A stretch of DNA of 15,613 nt from Thermoplasmatales archaeon UBA447. GTDB taxonomy: Archaea; Thermoplasmatota; Thermoplasmata; Thermoplasmatales; Thermoplasmataceae. The position numbers and the translations under genes were made by a program. Position 1 is the stretch's first letter, and each line of letters begins with the position of its first letter. Shown here one piece after another: positions 8,101 to 15,158 of the stretch. The notes under the pieces were generated by a model that saw nothing but the letters and a program-made list of their open reading frames with translations, made no database searches and was not told the DNA's origin. Where the stretch lies: assembly GCA_002503205.1 (NCBI GenBank), contig DARE01000001.1, positions 1 through 15,613 on the forward strand, in the 5' to 3' direction.

Positions 8101-9207
8101 TTGGACCTCAGCATAAATGGCTCTGTTATGATCCCCTATCATGATAGCCTTTTCCTCTTAAACAGCAGTGGAAATGGTTTGATTGAGTTCAATACTTTAA
8201 ACGGATCTGTGAAGCAATTACCGTTCTCAGAGGGTTTTGATGCAGCACATGTTGTATCTGGCCAGCCAGGAACCTTATACATATCAGGGAAAAGTGGCGG
8301 ATTCTTAGAAGTCTTTAATGAAAGCACCGGAACCGTGGTGAATTCGATTGAACTGAACAGTCAGCTTGGGGGATTGGTATACTCCGGCAACTTTGTGACT
8401 GCTGGCATTTATGATCCTTTCAGTGGACTCATGTACTTCAGCTCCGGTGCCTCAACAAGTGAGTATTCCTTCGGAAATTTCACAGTATACAATCCATCTA
8501 CAGGTGAAGTCATTTCAAGTTTTCCGGGGCTTAACTCATCATCCTCCATTTACATGGTATATGACAGTTCCAGCCAGAAAATATTTGCTGCAGGTCTCTC
8601 AAGTGATACAATGACAGTTATCTCACCACTTGCATACTACAATGTAACGGTGAAAGAAACAGGTCTTCCATCCGGCACTTCATGGACCATCAAGTTGAGT
8701 GACGGGAGGACATTTACAACCATTGGAAACTCCATCACTTTTACGGCTGCAAATAACGTTACCTACTCTTATACAGCGAAGAGCACAAACTCCTCTTATG
8801 ATAGTACTACAGGAACATTCACAACTGATGGCCACTCGATAAGCATAGATGCAAATTTTACCGTCCTGAAATACAGCGTCAGGATAACTGAATCTGGCCT
8901 TTCTTCTGGAACCAGGTGGTTCGTTGATGTAAATGGTGTCCAATATAACTCTACTTCCAGTACTATATCCTTATCTCTTCCAAATGGGACCTATTCTTAC
9001 AGTGTAGATTCGATCTCCGGGTACGCAATCAAGAACCAGACTGGATATATTTCTGTGATCGGAGGTGCAAACATTCAGGTGAAATTCACTCATTCCTCAC
9101 CTATCTCAAGCACGACGGAGGCAATCATTGCAGGAGTGGTGGTTGTACTGGTGGCAGTCGGTCTAACAGTGGGAATATTGAGGCTTAGAAAAGGAGGGCA
9201 TCATTAA
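5149..9207 (+). CDS. Giant secreted YVTN beta-propeller surface protein with C-terminal membrane anchor
   Basis: 1352 residues. The N-terminus (KRLLTLLIAMSMVSSVFVV, residues 6-24) is a signal peptide. By eye there are 21 propeller blades of about 40-50 residues, each opening with a form of YDPxNxxIYV and closing near GxxPxGxx. Seven blades occupy about 62-374 and seven 375-675. Two beta-sandwich stretches follow (about 680-855, containing FKENGLNPGIEWAV). A third set of seven blades spans about 858-1161. Two more beta-sandwich repeats start at 1162 (KETGLPSGTSWTI) and 1241 (TESGLSSGTRWFV), then a transmembrane helix (about 1322-1343) and the basic tail RLRKGGHH. The topology puts nearly the whole protein outside the cell. 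NxS/T sequons are abundant, so heavy glycosylation is likely. Similar modules are common in surface proteins of wall-less Thermoplasmatales. The role is unknown; adhesion, envelope stabilisation or ligand binding are options. GTG is the only start after the upstream TAG at 5134. Confidence 0.85.
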   Translation: MQLNIKRLLTLLIAMSMVSSVFVVTLDGLNLDYSNNNPMLPFSVPSNGLIGNFSDGSNAFDGVYDPYNQEIYITNNANNNVTVLNAFSGVSVANISVGSHPEGITYVPYNHDIYVNNFGSYNISVISSITNNVISTINVTGEPKFSSYDPNTETLFVSGILSGGGFLSFVNVTNNNVTLFNGLFPSSVPFGMAFDPYTGNMYVADYGNNLIFVLSSSQQILTYISVGQNPYGLAFDSSNKMLYVTDYDSNGFISGSPQQYNVSVVNTMNNTLVTNIQMQKAPEGILYDPMNGLIYVSNYVSGNVSVISPLTNTVIQLLNDEVGTQRDPSTSLYDPVLQQVVSVNDVSGIDTTKNFNSAGGFAGPYLNLPPAYAVVYNPENNYLYLSPQSHESINIYSLTGILMDQIGFNGDITALAYGNNTIFAASGPINQLYLIGALNNTVYKTISFTSPANNNPDGLAYDSLNNTLFISFGSSNDVGVLDLSNYIIIKNLEVGINPAALTFSNITDQVYVAQNDENIHIINASSYANVYPYSVSGSNPSQVAYDPYTNSIYIANTGNDSMFVINVSKINLQSDDSTPYQTVFLGSPQQGISFDPSNGLLYIEQTSSQNFTIFNPLINKAVGSINSSTITGNGPLTYIPAIESFIPVGGQSTFNVISTSKLFAVSMKVGDQIPVGNDWNLQIQPSIDSTFAKVITSKQSSNVTFYTALPNGTYDFNVSTSFSGVDPYHGYFVINGTSTSISLYYYVNVTFKENGLNPGIEWAVSAGGSSAQSTSNSDTLQLTPGTYNAYITGSMDYEPYPSSLILNVPDHSINQTVYFQSPGSKVFGYVDNTTSLYNGTTYAGDSFIPVMSSAFALGGAYDPQIGLLLVEENSGGTPSLALYNTTDYSFVTSVPELVNHNNSYALYNPEAVYFDPADYMFYVIGNNNVVASVYPINGTIDRVVNLSGQLLPTLQGSGNLVFAMNTTGTIFEINIMNQSVKSFNLDLSINGSVMIPYHDSLFLLNSSGNGLIEFNTLNGSVKQLPFSEGFDAAHVVSGQPGTLYISGKSGGFLEVFNESTGTVVNSIELNSQLGGLVYSGNFVTAGIYDPFSGLMYFSSGASTSEYSFGNFTVYNPSTGEVISSFPGLNSSSSIYMVYDSSSQKIFAAGLSSDTMTVISPLAYYNVTVKETGLPSGTSWTIKLSDGRTFTTIGNSITFTAANNVTYSYTAKSTNSSYDSTTGTFTTDGHSISIDANFTVLKYSVRITESGLSSGTRWFVDVNGVQYNSTSSTISLSLPNGTYSYSVDSISGYAIKNQTGYISVIGGANIQVKFTHSSPISSTTEAIIAGVVVVLVAVGLTVGILRLRKGGHH

Positions 9208-9557
9208 AATCTCATTTACACATTATATTACGGCGGGATTGAATTATTCATAGAAATTGAAAAAATTTTTGTAATCCCAGAATGCAGCTCCCCCACTAGG
9301 AACACATTTCCTTAATTATTCTTAAGATGCTTTGAATCTGTCCTTTGACTTTCAATCCTGTTCTGGAGAATTCTGTGACAAAGAAATTAACCATAACCAA
9401 CACTTTTAAGAAGGGCTCAGTCTGAGTAAATCAGAAAAATCTGAATCTTTGCGGCATTTAGAAGGATCTAAATTTCAAATAGAGCCAAATTTATGGGCTC
9501 CCAGTTTAATTTCAGTGTAATAGAAAAGTGTTAATACATCCACAATCATATGCCGCC
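9208..9557. other. Spacer between the two surface-protein genes
   Basis: About 350 bases with no supported gene. It contains a possible terminator hairpin (9235-9278), a small stem TCAGA-AAAA-TCTGA (9431-9444), and GAGCC ... GGCTC (9482-9500) enclosing the A/T box AAATTTAT. The last could act as a promoter-operator for the next gene. The two genes therefore seem to be transcribed separately. Confidence 0.4.
9235..9278 (+). terminator. Possible terminator after the large surface-protein gene
   Basis: GGGATT (9235-9240) and AATCCC (9273-9278) are complementary arms around a 32-base loop that itself contains AAAAAATTTTT, including a T run. This lies 28 bases after the stop. Archaeal termination depends mainly on T runs, so the T5 tract may be the active part. 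The stem is weak. Confidence 0.25.
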
Positions 9558-10742
9558 GTGAAAAGCTCAATTATTGCCATAATCGTGGTCGCAGTAGTGA
9601 TTGTGGGCGGAGTTGGATACGTTGCAGCGAAGGATCCTGGAATATTTGCACTTAAATCTGGTTCAAATGCATTACCTGAAACATCCCCGGGTACAAGAAT
9701 AGTTTCACCAACAGAGGTTAACCAGTCCATGTCAGGCCACTGGATCGAAGTACTGAACATTACCGTGGGTATATCGAATCTCAGTTCTCTGATGTATATA
9801 ATGGGAGGCATATCTGATTCTTCACATGTTACACAGAATTTATCAGATATTCACGTGAATTATGCACAGGCAGCAGCTTTTGTCTCATCGAACCACAGTG
9901 CAATTGCTATGGGTTACGCCTCATTCAGTTCAATTCAGTATGCAAATATCACAAACAGGTCTATTATTGGAAATATTACTAACGAAGATCTTGGTAACAT
10001 CTCTTTTGGAATCACCGACGGCTCCTTTTATGCCTTTGAATATGCCAGGACAGATTCAAATTATACCGCCGCTTTCTATGATCTGTATTCAAATTACCTA
10101 ATCATTGGTGTATATCACGGTGCGAAGAACAGAACACTGAATGACTTTACCGGGCTTGCAGCCTACGAGATATCTATCCTTAACTCATACAAGCTCAATT
10201 TTTCCGTGACAGAAAACCTGGTTTCAACCGCTTCTGTACAGTCAGACTTTGCAGCATCATATAAAAGCATTTTCAACATGAGTGCTTATTTCATTAATCC
10301 GGCTGATGCCTACAAAGCTTTGGGAAATTATTCGGAAATGCTTCAGGGAAGCACATCCTCAGGGATCCTGAATATGACTGATAATGGGAGCTCCATATCG
10401 GGTATAGGATTGGAAGCATACCATTCAAATATCACCAACAGCACACTTGCGCTGGGATACCTGAAGGGAACAAATTCATCCTTTGCCTCACAGATTTACA
10501 GGAACGTTACAACATCTCTTAACCTGTCCCTTGAATTTGCAGACTCTGGCAGATCCATCATGAACAGAAGCTATGATGGCATGACATTTTTTGTCCTGAA
10601 TATCTCTCTTGAGAAAGGCACAAATATTACATTCTCAGTTGGGGTAAAAGGTGATTACCTGGTTGCTGCTGCTGTTTTGGGTCCGACAGTGATGGATTCA
10701 TCTGTAATCAGCCTGATGCAGAATGAGTCATCTATTATTTAA
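9558..10742 (+). CDS. N-terminally anchored, sequon-rich extracellular protein of unknown function
   Basis: About 394 residues. The start chosen is the GTG at 9558, which begins MKSSIIAIIVVAVVIVGGVGY, an ideal membrane anchor or uncleaved signal; an in-frame GTG at 9528 would only add ten mostly polar residues. After the helix comes an extracellular region with no Cys and about 25 NxS/T sequons (for example NITV, NLSS, NITN, NRSI, NYTA, NSTL, NVTT). There is no second transmembrane segment and no catalytic motif I recognise. The region may be a loose tandem duplication: both halves end in a hydrophobic segment (YLIIGVYHG and YLVAAAVLG) followed by a short helix-like stretch. It sits between the giant propeller protein and a transporter, and a surface role such as ligand binding or interaction with its neighbour is inferred from position only. 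I do not recognise the family. Confidence 0.75.
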   Translation: MKSSIIAIIVVAVVIVGGVGYVAAKDPGIFALKSGSNALPETSPGTRIVSPTEVNQSMSGHWIEVLNITVGISNLSSLMYIMGGISDSSHVTQNLSDIHVNYAQAAAFVSSNHSAIAMGYASFSSIQYANITNRSIIGNITNEDLGNISFGITDGSFYAFEYARTDSNYTAAFYDLYSNYLIIGVYHGAKNRTLNDFTGLAAYEISILNSYKLNFSVTENLVSTASVQSDFAASYKSIFNMSAYFINPADAYKALGNYSEMLQGSTSSGILNMTDNGSSISGIGLEAYHSNITNSTLALGYLKGTNSSFASQIYRNVTTSLNLSLEFADSGRSIMNRSYDGMTFFVLNISLEKGTNITFSVGVKGDYLVAAAVLGPTVMDSSVISLMQNESSII

Positions 10743-10771
10743 CGTAAAGAGGACTAATAAGAACACTGTAA

Positions 10772-10797
10772 TATATTTTTAATATTCCCCTCTTATT
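10772..10797 (+). terminator. T-rich terminator region after the sequon-rich gene
   Basis: About 30 bases past the stop, TATATTTTTAATATTCCCC is followed by TCTTATTT. The T runs fit archaeal termination. The region merges into the promoter of the next gene, so the call is tentative. Confidence 0.3.
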
Positions 10798-10798
10798 T

Positions 10799-10807
10799 AT
10801 TATATAA
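10799..10807 (+). promoter_or_regulatory. TATA box of the plus-strand MFS gene
   Basis: ATTATATAA, centred about 23 bases before the TTG at 10826. This near-consensus box at leaderless spacing supports the TTG as the true start. Confidence 0.6.
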
Positions 10808-10825
10808 TTTGCTTTTAACCCATCA

Positions 10826-12001
10826 TTGAACTCAAGGTATCTCTATGTTACTGTTTATATCTCACGCTTTGTATATGGGCTTAACTGGTTCTCCACATCA
10901 ACCACACTGCCTTACATTTCAGATTCACTGCATCTTGACCCTTTGGAGGCCGGTTTCATAGGGACAGCTTTCTATCTGGGATTGATTCCATTCCAGATCA
11001 TAGGTGGATCGCTGGCATCCATATTTGGCGCAAGAAAAACTGCCATTTTCGGACTGATCATAATGGGATTGTTCTCAATTCTCAGCGCCTGTTCATCATC
11101 CTTCATACAGATCTCAATATTCAGGTTCATGACAGGATCCGGGGCGGCAATGTTCTCTTCCCCCGCCCTTGCCCTGCTCGAAAGCATTAAGATAAATAAT
11201 CGGAGAACCTCCATGACTGGGTTATACAACGCATCTTTTGGTGTCGGCTCCGGGATAGGCATATTGCTTGGAATTCTATTTTCTTCGCGCAGTGGATGGG
11301 AAAACCTCCTGATAATTGATGGTTCACTTGGAATCGGGCTGGCATTGATAATGTATATAACGTCCATAAAGGTGGCCAATGTACCACAGTTTACAGACAA
11401 ATTACCTGTAAACGCAAAGAGATTCTTTTCAAGCAGGATTTATTTCATATCTATTTCAGCTGCAATTTCAACTATTGCTGAGGCAGTTATTGGCCAGGAA
11501 TTTGTCTATTACAGTTCTATTCAATATAGTCTGAAGACAGTTTATGCGGCAATCATAGTTGCAAGTTTTATGCTCACAGGGCTTGCAGGTGGAACCCTTA
11601 TGATAAGAAATATACACAGATCGTTGCACCAGATAAGGTACTACTCAATCCTAATCCTCGTTGAAATATTTCTGTTTTTTCTTATGCCATTTGCATTTTC
11701 ATTTGTATCAGCACTGGTTCTCATTTCAATCATGGGCGTTCTAACATCTGCCTGCCTTTCCATTACATATTCACTTGTTATTGAATCAGTTAAAGGCAGC
11801 GATCCTTCACTTTATCTTGGATTGAACAATTTTCTGCAGAAGATAATTTCATTCAGTACTCCTGCTTTATTTATATTTATTGGAACCATATACAGTTTCC
11901 AGTTATCCTGGTATATTCTGGGCATCACTGGATTTATCCTGTTTCTCATTTATATTGTAAATGGCAGAAATGAGTTTTCATTATCCACGCATTCTGCATA
12001 G
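10826..12001 (+). CDS. MFS permease, 12-helix type, substrate unknown
   Basis: 391 residues, close to the usual 400 for a 12-helix major facilitator. Hydrophobic segments run through the whole length. The loop between helices 2 and 3 (GGSLASIFGARKT, residues 60-72) matches motif A, but the usual Asp of GxLaDrxG is replaced by Ser or Ala, which is unusual. The segment RFMTGSGAAMFSSPALALLE (95-114) corresponds to helix 4 and motif B, and GLYNASFGVGSGIGILLG resembles motif C of antiporters. The pattern is that of a small-molecule permease or efflux carrier; the substrate cannot be read from the sequence. The TTG start is set by the TATA box just upstream and an in-frame TAA at 10805. Its 3' end faces the minus-strand MFS gene with 57 bases between. 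Confidence 0.85.
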   Translation: MNSRYLYVTVYISRFVYGLNWFSTSTTLPYISDSLHLDPLEAGFIGTAFYLGLIPFQIIGGSLASIFGARKTAIFGLIIMGLFSILSACSSSFIQISIFRFMTGSGAAMFSSPALALLESIKINNRRTSMTGLYNASFGVGSGIGILLGILFSSRSGWENLLIIDGSLGIGLALIMYITSIKVANVPQFTDKLPVNAKRFFSSRIYFISISAAISTIAEAVIGQEFVYYSSIQYSLKTVYAAIIVASFMLTGLAGGTLMIRNIHRSLHQIRYYSILILVEIFLFFLMPFAFSFVSALVLISIMGVLTSACLSITYSLVIESVKGSDPSLYLGLNNFLQKIISFSTPALFIFIGTIYSFQLSWYILGITGFILFLIYIVNGRNEFSLSTHSA

Positions 12002-12034
12002 TATAGATTGGCTCATGCCTTTAATCATGCCCTC

Positions 12035-12049
12035 ATTTTCAACGAAAAT
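12035..12049. terminator. Possible bidirectional terminator between convergent MFS genes
   Basis: ATTTTC-AAC-GAAAAT is a perfect six-base stem with a three-base loop and gives T runs on both strands. It sits in the 57-base gap between two converging genes. A directly repeated TCATGCC (12013-12019 and 12025-12031) lies beside it. Confidence 0.35.
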
Positions 12050-12058
12050 AGATAAGGA

Positions 12059-13310
12059 TCAGATCTCGGTTTCCAGAATAAGGGGACCCTTTGAACCATC
12101 AAGATTCCATAGACTTGGGAAAAATGAGAATATTGCAGTGAAAACCAGCATCATAATGCCTGCTATCAAAAAGGTGTTTACAATACCATACAGTGTTATG
12201 ATTAAGGCACCCACTGCTATGGAAACAGGGCCTAACGACGAAAGAAGCCCATCCAGGGCAAAGTACTTTCCCCGCATTTCTTCAGGCACAATGTTATGTG
12301 CGGATGTAAGCCAGAGATTTATTGCAATCCCAAAAGAGAATCCCCAGATGAAAAATAGAATTATGGATGGTACTGGCAACCTCAGTATCCCGGTGAGAAG
12401 AATGGATGCTCCGGGGATTCCACCATAAAGGATGACATTAATCTTCCCCGTATGCCTTAGAAGATTGACCTTACCTGCAAATATGGATCCACAAACATCA
12501 CCAAATGAAAAAGCCCCCCAGAATTCCACCGAATACCAAAGGTGAGCTCTTCAGACCCGAATAGACAAAAACCACAAGATACGCCTCTACCATTACTGTA
12601 AAGAAATTGAGGAAAGTTGCAGATATTGTCAGAAGGAAAAAACCCTTTTTCCTGTAAAGCCATTGAAATGCCTCCTTCAGTTCACCCGCCATCGACCTTC
12701 CCCTTTTTGATGTATTATGTTTTCCTCTCAATAGAGGAAATACACCAATAGCAGCAAACAGAGCAGACAGGGCGTATATTACAGTTCCAGATATAAAGCC
12801 AGATACAACGCCAAATACTGCAATCAATGCACCTGCAAGAGCATTGGAAATTGCACCAAGTCCGCTGCTTGATGCCCTGTTTATTCCATTGAAGGACGAA
12901 AGTGAAGATTGTTCCACAATTTCAGGTATTGCAGATAAAGAAGCAGATCTCCCGAATTCTCTGCTTGCTCCCCAGAATATTACAAGCAAAAGCACCGGGA
13001 GGAGGCGAAAAACAGAAGAGAAACCAAAAAATGTTAGAAAAACAGATACACCGGCACCTACCGCTCCTGCAATGACCAGGATAAGCCCTTTATTGAACCT
13101 GTCCACGTAAGCACCTGTGGGGAGGGATATGGCCATTACAGTAATTGTTTCAACTATTGCCACCAGACCAACGTCTGTGGCAGAGTGAGTTGATGTGAAC
13201 ACATACCATGTAAGGCATACCTGTACAATGTTAAATGCAGAGATAAATGAGGAGTACTGCCCAAGAAGGGAAAAATGGCCTTTAATCCCTTTCTGAGTAA
13301 GAGCATTCAT
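12059..13310 (-). pseudogene. MFS_3-like exporter, single frameshift in a G6 run
   Basis: Two overlapping frames form one transporter of about 416 residues. The first (13310 down to 12498) carries helices 1-7, motif A SLPTGAYVDRFNKG (63-75), and an ASREFGRSASLSAIPEIV segment typical of the MFS_3 group (enterobactin-exporter-like). It reads SPLVFGGILGG and then stops soon after. The second (12529 down to 12059) begins in sense at LGAFSFGDVCGS and carries the C-terminal helices, including AHNIVPEEMRGKYFALDG. The frames join at a run of six G (plus-strand C6, 12514-12519); five G would restore one continuous protein. Everything else looks intact, so this could be a recent inactivation, a slippage-switchable gene or a sequencing error. 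It is probably a drug or metabolite exporter. The downstream end converges on the other MFS gene. Confidence 0.83.
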
Positions 13311-13348
13311 GGAATCATACCAGCAGATTTCCTTGCCATACTGAATCT

Positions 13349-13358
13349 AAATTTAAAT
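13349..13358 (-). promoter_or_regulatory. TATA box of the frameshifted MFS gene
   Basis: On the minus strand this reads ATTTAAATTT, about 43 bases before the ATG at 13310, giving a leader of roughly 17 bases. The 158-base gap to the upstream DHA2 gene suggests a separate promoter. Confidence 0.45.
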
Positions 13359-13468
13359 GTGCGTAAACATTGCCTGTTGACATGCATCTAACACATATTT
13401 ACTATTATAGCAAACGAATATTGCTTTTCCTTAACTTTTGAAAATGAAAGAGTGAGGAGAGGTCCCCA

Positions 13469-14914
13469 TTAAACCTTTTCAGGCTCAGAAACCTTGTCCG
13501 GTGTATGAGGATTGAACCTGCGCATTTTTCCGGTGGCAAGAGATGAGAGAGCCCCGAATATAAGTATAATGAAGCTTACAAGAAGGGCTGAATGAATTCC
13601 TACCATGAACTTTGCTGAAACACCTCCCTGAAGTTTATCCACACCAAGGAAAACCTCGAATGCAACATTACGCGGGACTGAAAGGGCCGCTATTGAAATC
13701 GCTATTACATAACTCATAAGTGTTCCGATGTTAGAGAGGGTTCTCTGCAAACCAGAAACAGAACCAAGCAGATCACGTGGTGCGGCTGTCATGACGGCGC
13801 TACTGTTTGATGGCCAGAAGAATGAGCCGCCTATTCCTGTTGCAAGAGATCCCACAACCACAATATATATTGGAGTTGCAACACCCATGGAATAATAGAT
13901 GAGAACCCCTATTGCCATTAGAAATATCCCTGTGCTGGCAACATAACCTGGGCTTATCTTATCTGAGAGCCGGCCCATTCTGGGTGACAGGAGGCTTGAC
14001 ACAATGTATCCGGGAACCAGCAGAAGGGCTGAATCCAGTGGTGAATATCCTCGTACACCCTGAAGGTACATTATGAGTATGAAAAGTACTGATAGATAGC
14101 CAATCGCCTGCAACGTTGCCGAGAGAAGAGAGTATGAAAGCATTTTCTCCTTGAAAGCCCGCAATATTAGCATGGGTGACTTTACAACCTTCTCAACAAC
14201 CAGGAATGGTATTATCAGGACAATCCCCGCAACCAGCATTGCAAGATTCAGGGCTGAAACTCCGTTACCTGCAATTTCCACTGCACCATAAGAGATAAGC
14301 ACAAGAAGCACCAGAAGCAGACCTGTGCCGGAATAGTCCATTTTAACCTTTTCCTCCTGGTTGTCTTTTATATATTTCAGGGCAAGGTAGAAACCTATCA
14401 GCCCTATTGGTACGTTTATGTAGAATATGAAACGCCACGTCGTCAGGGATGTTATGATTCCGCCAAGAACAATTCCCAGCGTCCCTCCAATAGTCCATCC
14501 CATACTTGTTATTCCAAAAGCCCTCCCTCTCTCCCTTACAGGGAAATAATCTGCCACTATTGCACCACTGTTAGCCTGGATGAGCACTGCTCCGAAACCC
14601 TGAAGACCCCTGGCGCCAATCAAGAAATCTACAGAGGTGGCAGCGCCTGAGAGAGCAGAACCTATAATAAAAATAAGGAAACCTAGATTGAAAATCCTCC
14701 CTCTTCCATATATGTCACCAAGCCTTCCAAGCTGAGTTGTCAACGCTGCAAGAACAAGAAGATAGATCAGAATGACCCAGATGGTGTCGAGAAATGGCGC
14801 CTTTAACTTATCGGTAATTGTTGGGAGCGCCAGTATGACGATCGTTGTATCGACAGCTGACATCAACATTCCAATAAGGACTGCCCATAGTATCATATTT
14901 CTTTTTTCAGCCAT
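13469..14914 (-). CDS. DHA2-family (EmrB/QacA-type) MFS multidrug exporter
   Basis: 481 residues, matching the 14-helix DHA2 exporters that use the proton gradient to expel drugs or metabolites. Visible motifs are AVDTTIVILALPTI in helix 1 (20-33, with the conserved Asp22), motif A GRLGDIYGRGRI (63-74), motif B ARGLQGFGA with Arg102, motif C GGTLGIVLGG (143-152, Gly replacing the usual Pro) and WRFIFYINVPIG (160-171), which is characteristic of DHA2. The C-terminal tail is short and charged. The ATG at 14914 starts directly before helix 1, as expected. It is followed on the same strand by the MFS_3-like gene and is divergent from a DtxR-type regulator across 244 bases holding repeat elements. 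Control by that regulator is inferred from position. The substrate is unknown. Confidence 0.9.
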   Translation of the reverse strand: MAEKRNMILWAVLIGMLMSAVDTTIVILALPTITDKLKAPFLDTIWVILIYLLVLAALTTQLGRLGDIYGRGRIFNLGFLIFIIGSALSGAATSVDFLIGARGLQGFGAVLIQANSGAIVADYFPVRERGRAFGITSMGWTIGGTLGIVLGGIITSLTTWRFIFYINVPIGLIGFYLALKYIKDNQEEKVKMDYSGTGLLLVLLVLISYGAVEIAGNGVSALNLAMLVAGIVLIIPFLVVEKVVKSPMLILRAFKEKMLSYSLLSATLQAIGYLSVLFILIMYLQGVRGYSPLDSALLLVPGYIVSSLLSPRMGRLSDKISPGYVASTGIFLMAIGVLIYYSMGVATPIYIVVVGSLATGIGGSFFWPSNSSAVMTAAPRDLLGSVSGLQRTLSNIGTLMSYVIAISIAALSVPRNVAFEVFLGVDKLQGGVSAKFMVGIHSALLVSFIILIFGALSSLATGKMRRFNPHTPDKVSEPEKV

Positions 14915-14951
14915 AATATTACCAACGAGGTCGGTTCACCCCAGCGCCCAG

Positions 14952-14983
14952 GTTCAGGCGAGAAATACCTCAAATACCTGAAC
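14952..14983. repeat. Repeat cluster upstream of the DHA2 gene
   Basis: GTTCAGG (14952-14958) and CCTGAAC (14977-14983) are inverted arms 18 bases apart. Between and across them AAATACCT occurs twice in tandem (14963-14970 and 14972-14979). The cluster lies 38-69 bases before the exporter ATG, probably within its leader or just downstream of its promoter, where a repressor could bind. Confidence 0.35.
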
Positions 14984-15010
14984 AGAAGCGTACTGGTATT
15001 GCTTAATGAT

Positions 15011-15020
15011 ATTAATTATT
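15011..15020 (-). promoter_or_regulatory. Candidate TATA box of the DHA2 exporter gene
   Basis: Reads AATAATTAAT on the minus strand, about 100 bases before the ATG. It would place the repeat cluster near or just after the transcription start. No better A/T box lies closer to the gene. Confidence 0.3.
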
Positions 15021-15057
15021 TCTTCATACTATATCAACAAAAAGCAGATTTCGAAGT

Positions 15058-15085
15058 ATATTCATTAACCATGATCAATGAATAT
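15058..15085. promoter_or_regulatory. Perfect 9+9 inverted repeat, candidate operator
   Basis: ATATTCATT (15058-15066) and AATGAATAT (15077-15085) are exact reverse complements separated by ten bases. The 28-base element lies between the divergent exporter and DtxR-like regulator genes, about 40 bases before the regulator's TATA box. Its size and symmetry suit a dimeric winged-helix regulator. Binding is inference; it could also form a hairpin. Confidence 0.45.
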
Positions 15086-15123
15086 GAAGAAAAATTACTC
15101 TGGAATCAGACCACACAGTTTTG

Positions 15124-15136
15124 CTTAAATATATAT
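15124..15136 (+). promoter_or_regulatory. TATA box of the DtxR-like regulator gene
   Basis: CTTAAATATATAT, centred about 28 bases before the ATG at 15159, a near-consensus archaeal box at leaderless spacing. It overlaps a ten-base palindrome AATATATATT (15128-15137). Confidence 0.65.
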
Positions 15137-15158
15137 TCACATTGACATAGCTGAGAGA

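Noticed and set aside
5086..9271. Similar A/T-rich strings (GATTGAATT followed by A and T runs) on both sides of the giant surface-protein gene
   Set aside because: The match is short, broken and of low complexity, so it does not support a direct repeat flanking a mobile cassette.
10972..11400. A 142-codon minus-strand frame
   Set aside because: It is the complement of the MFS helices 2-6; the plus strand has the motifs and the promoter.
11961..12428. A 155-codon open frame on the plus strand over the MFS_3-like gene
   Set aside because: It is antisense to a clear MFS coding sequence, is rich in Met, Ile and Pro as expected of a mirror frame, and matches no fold I know.
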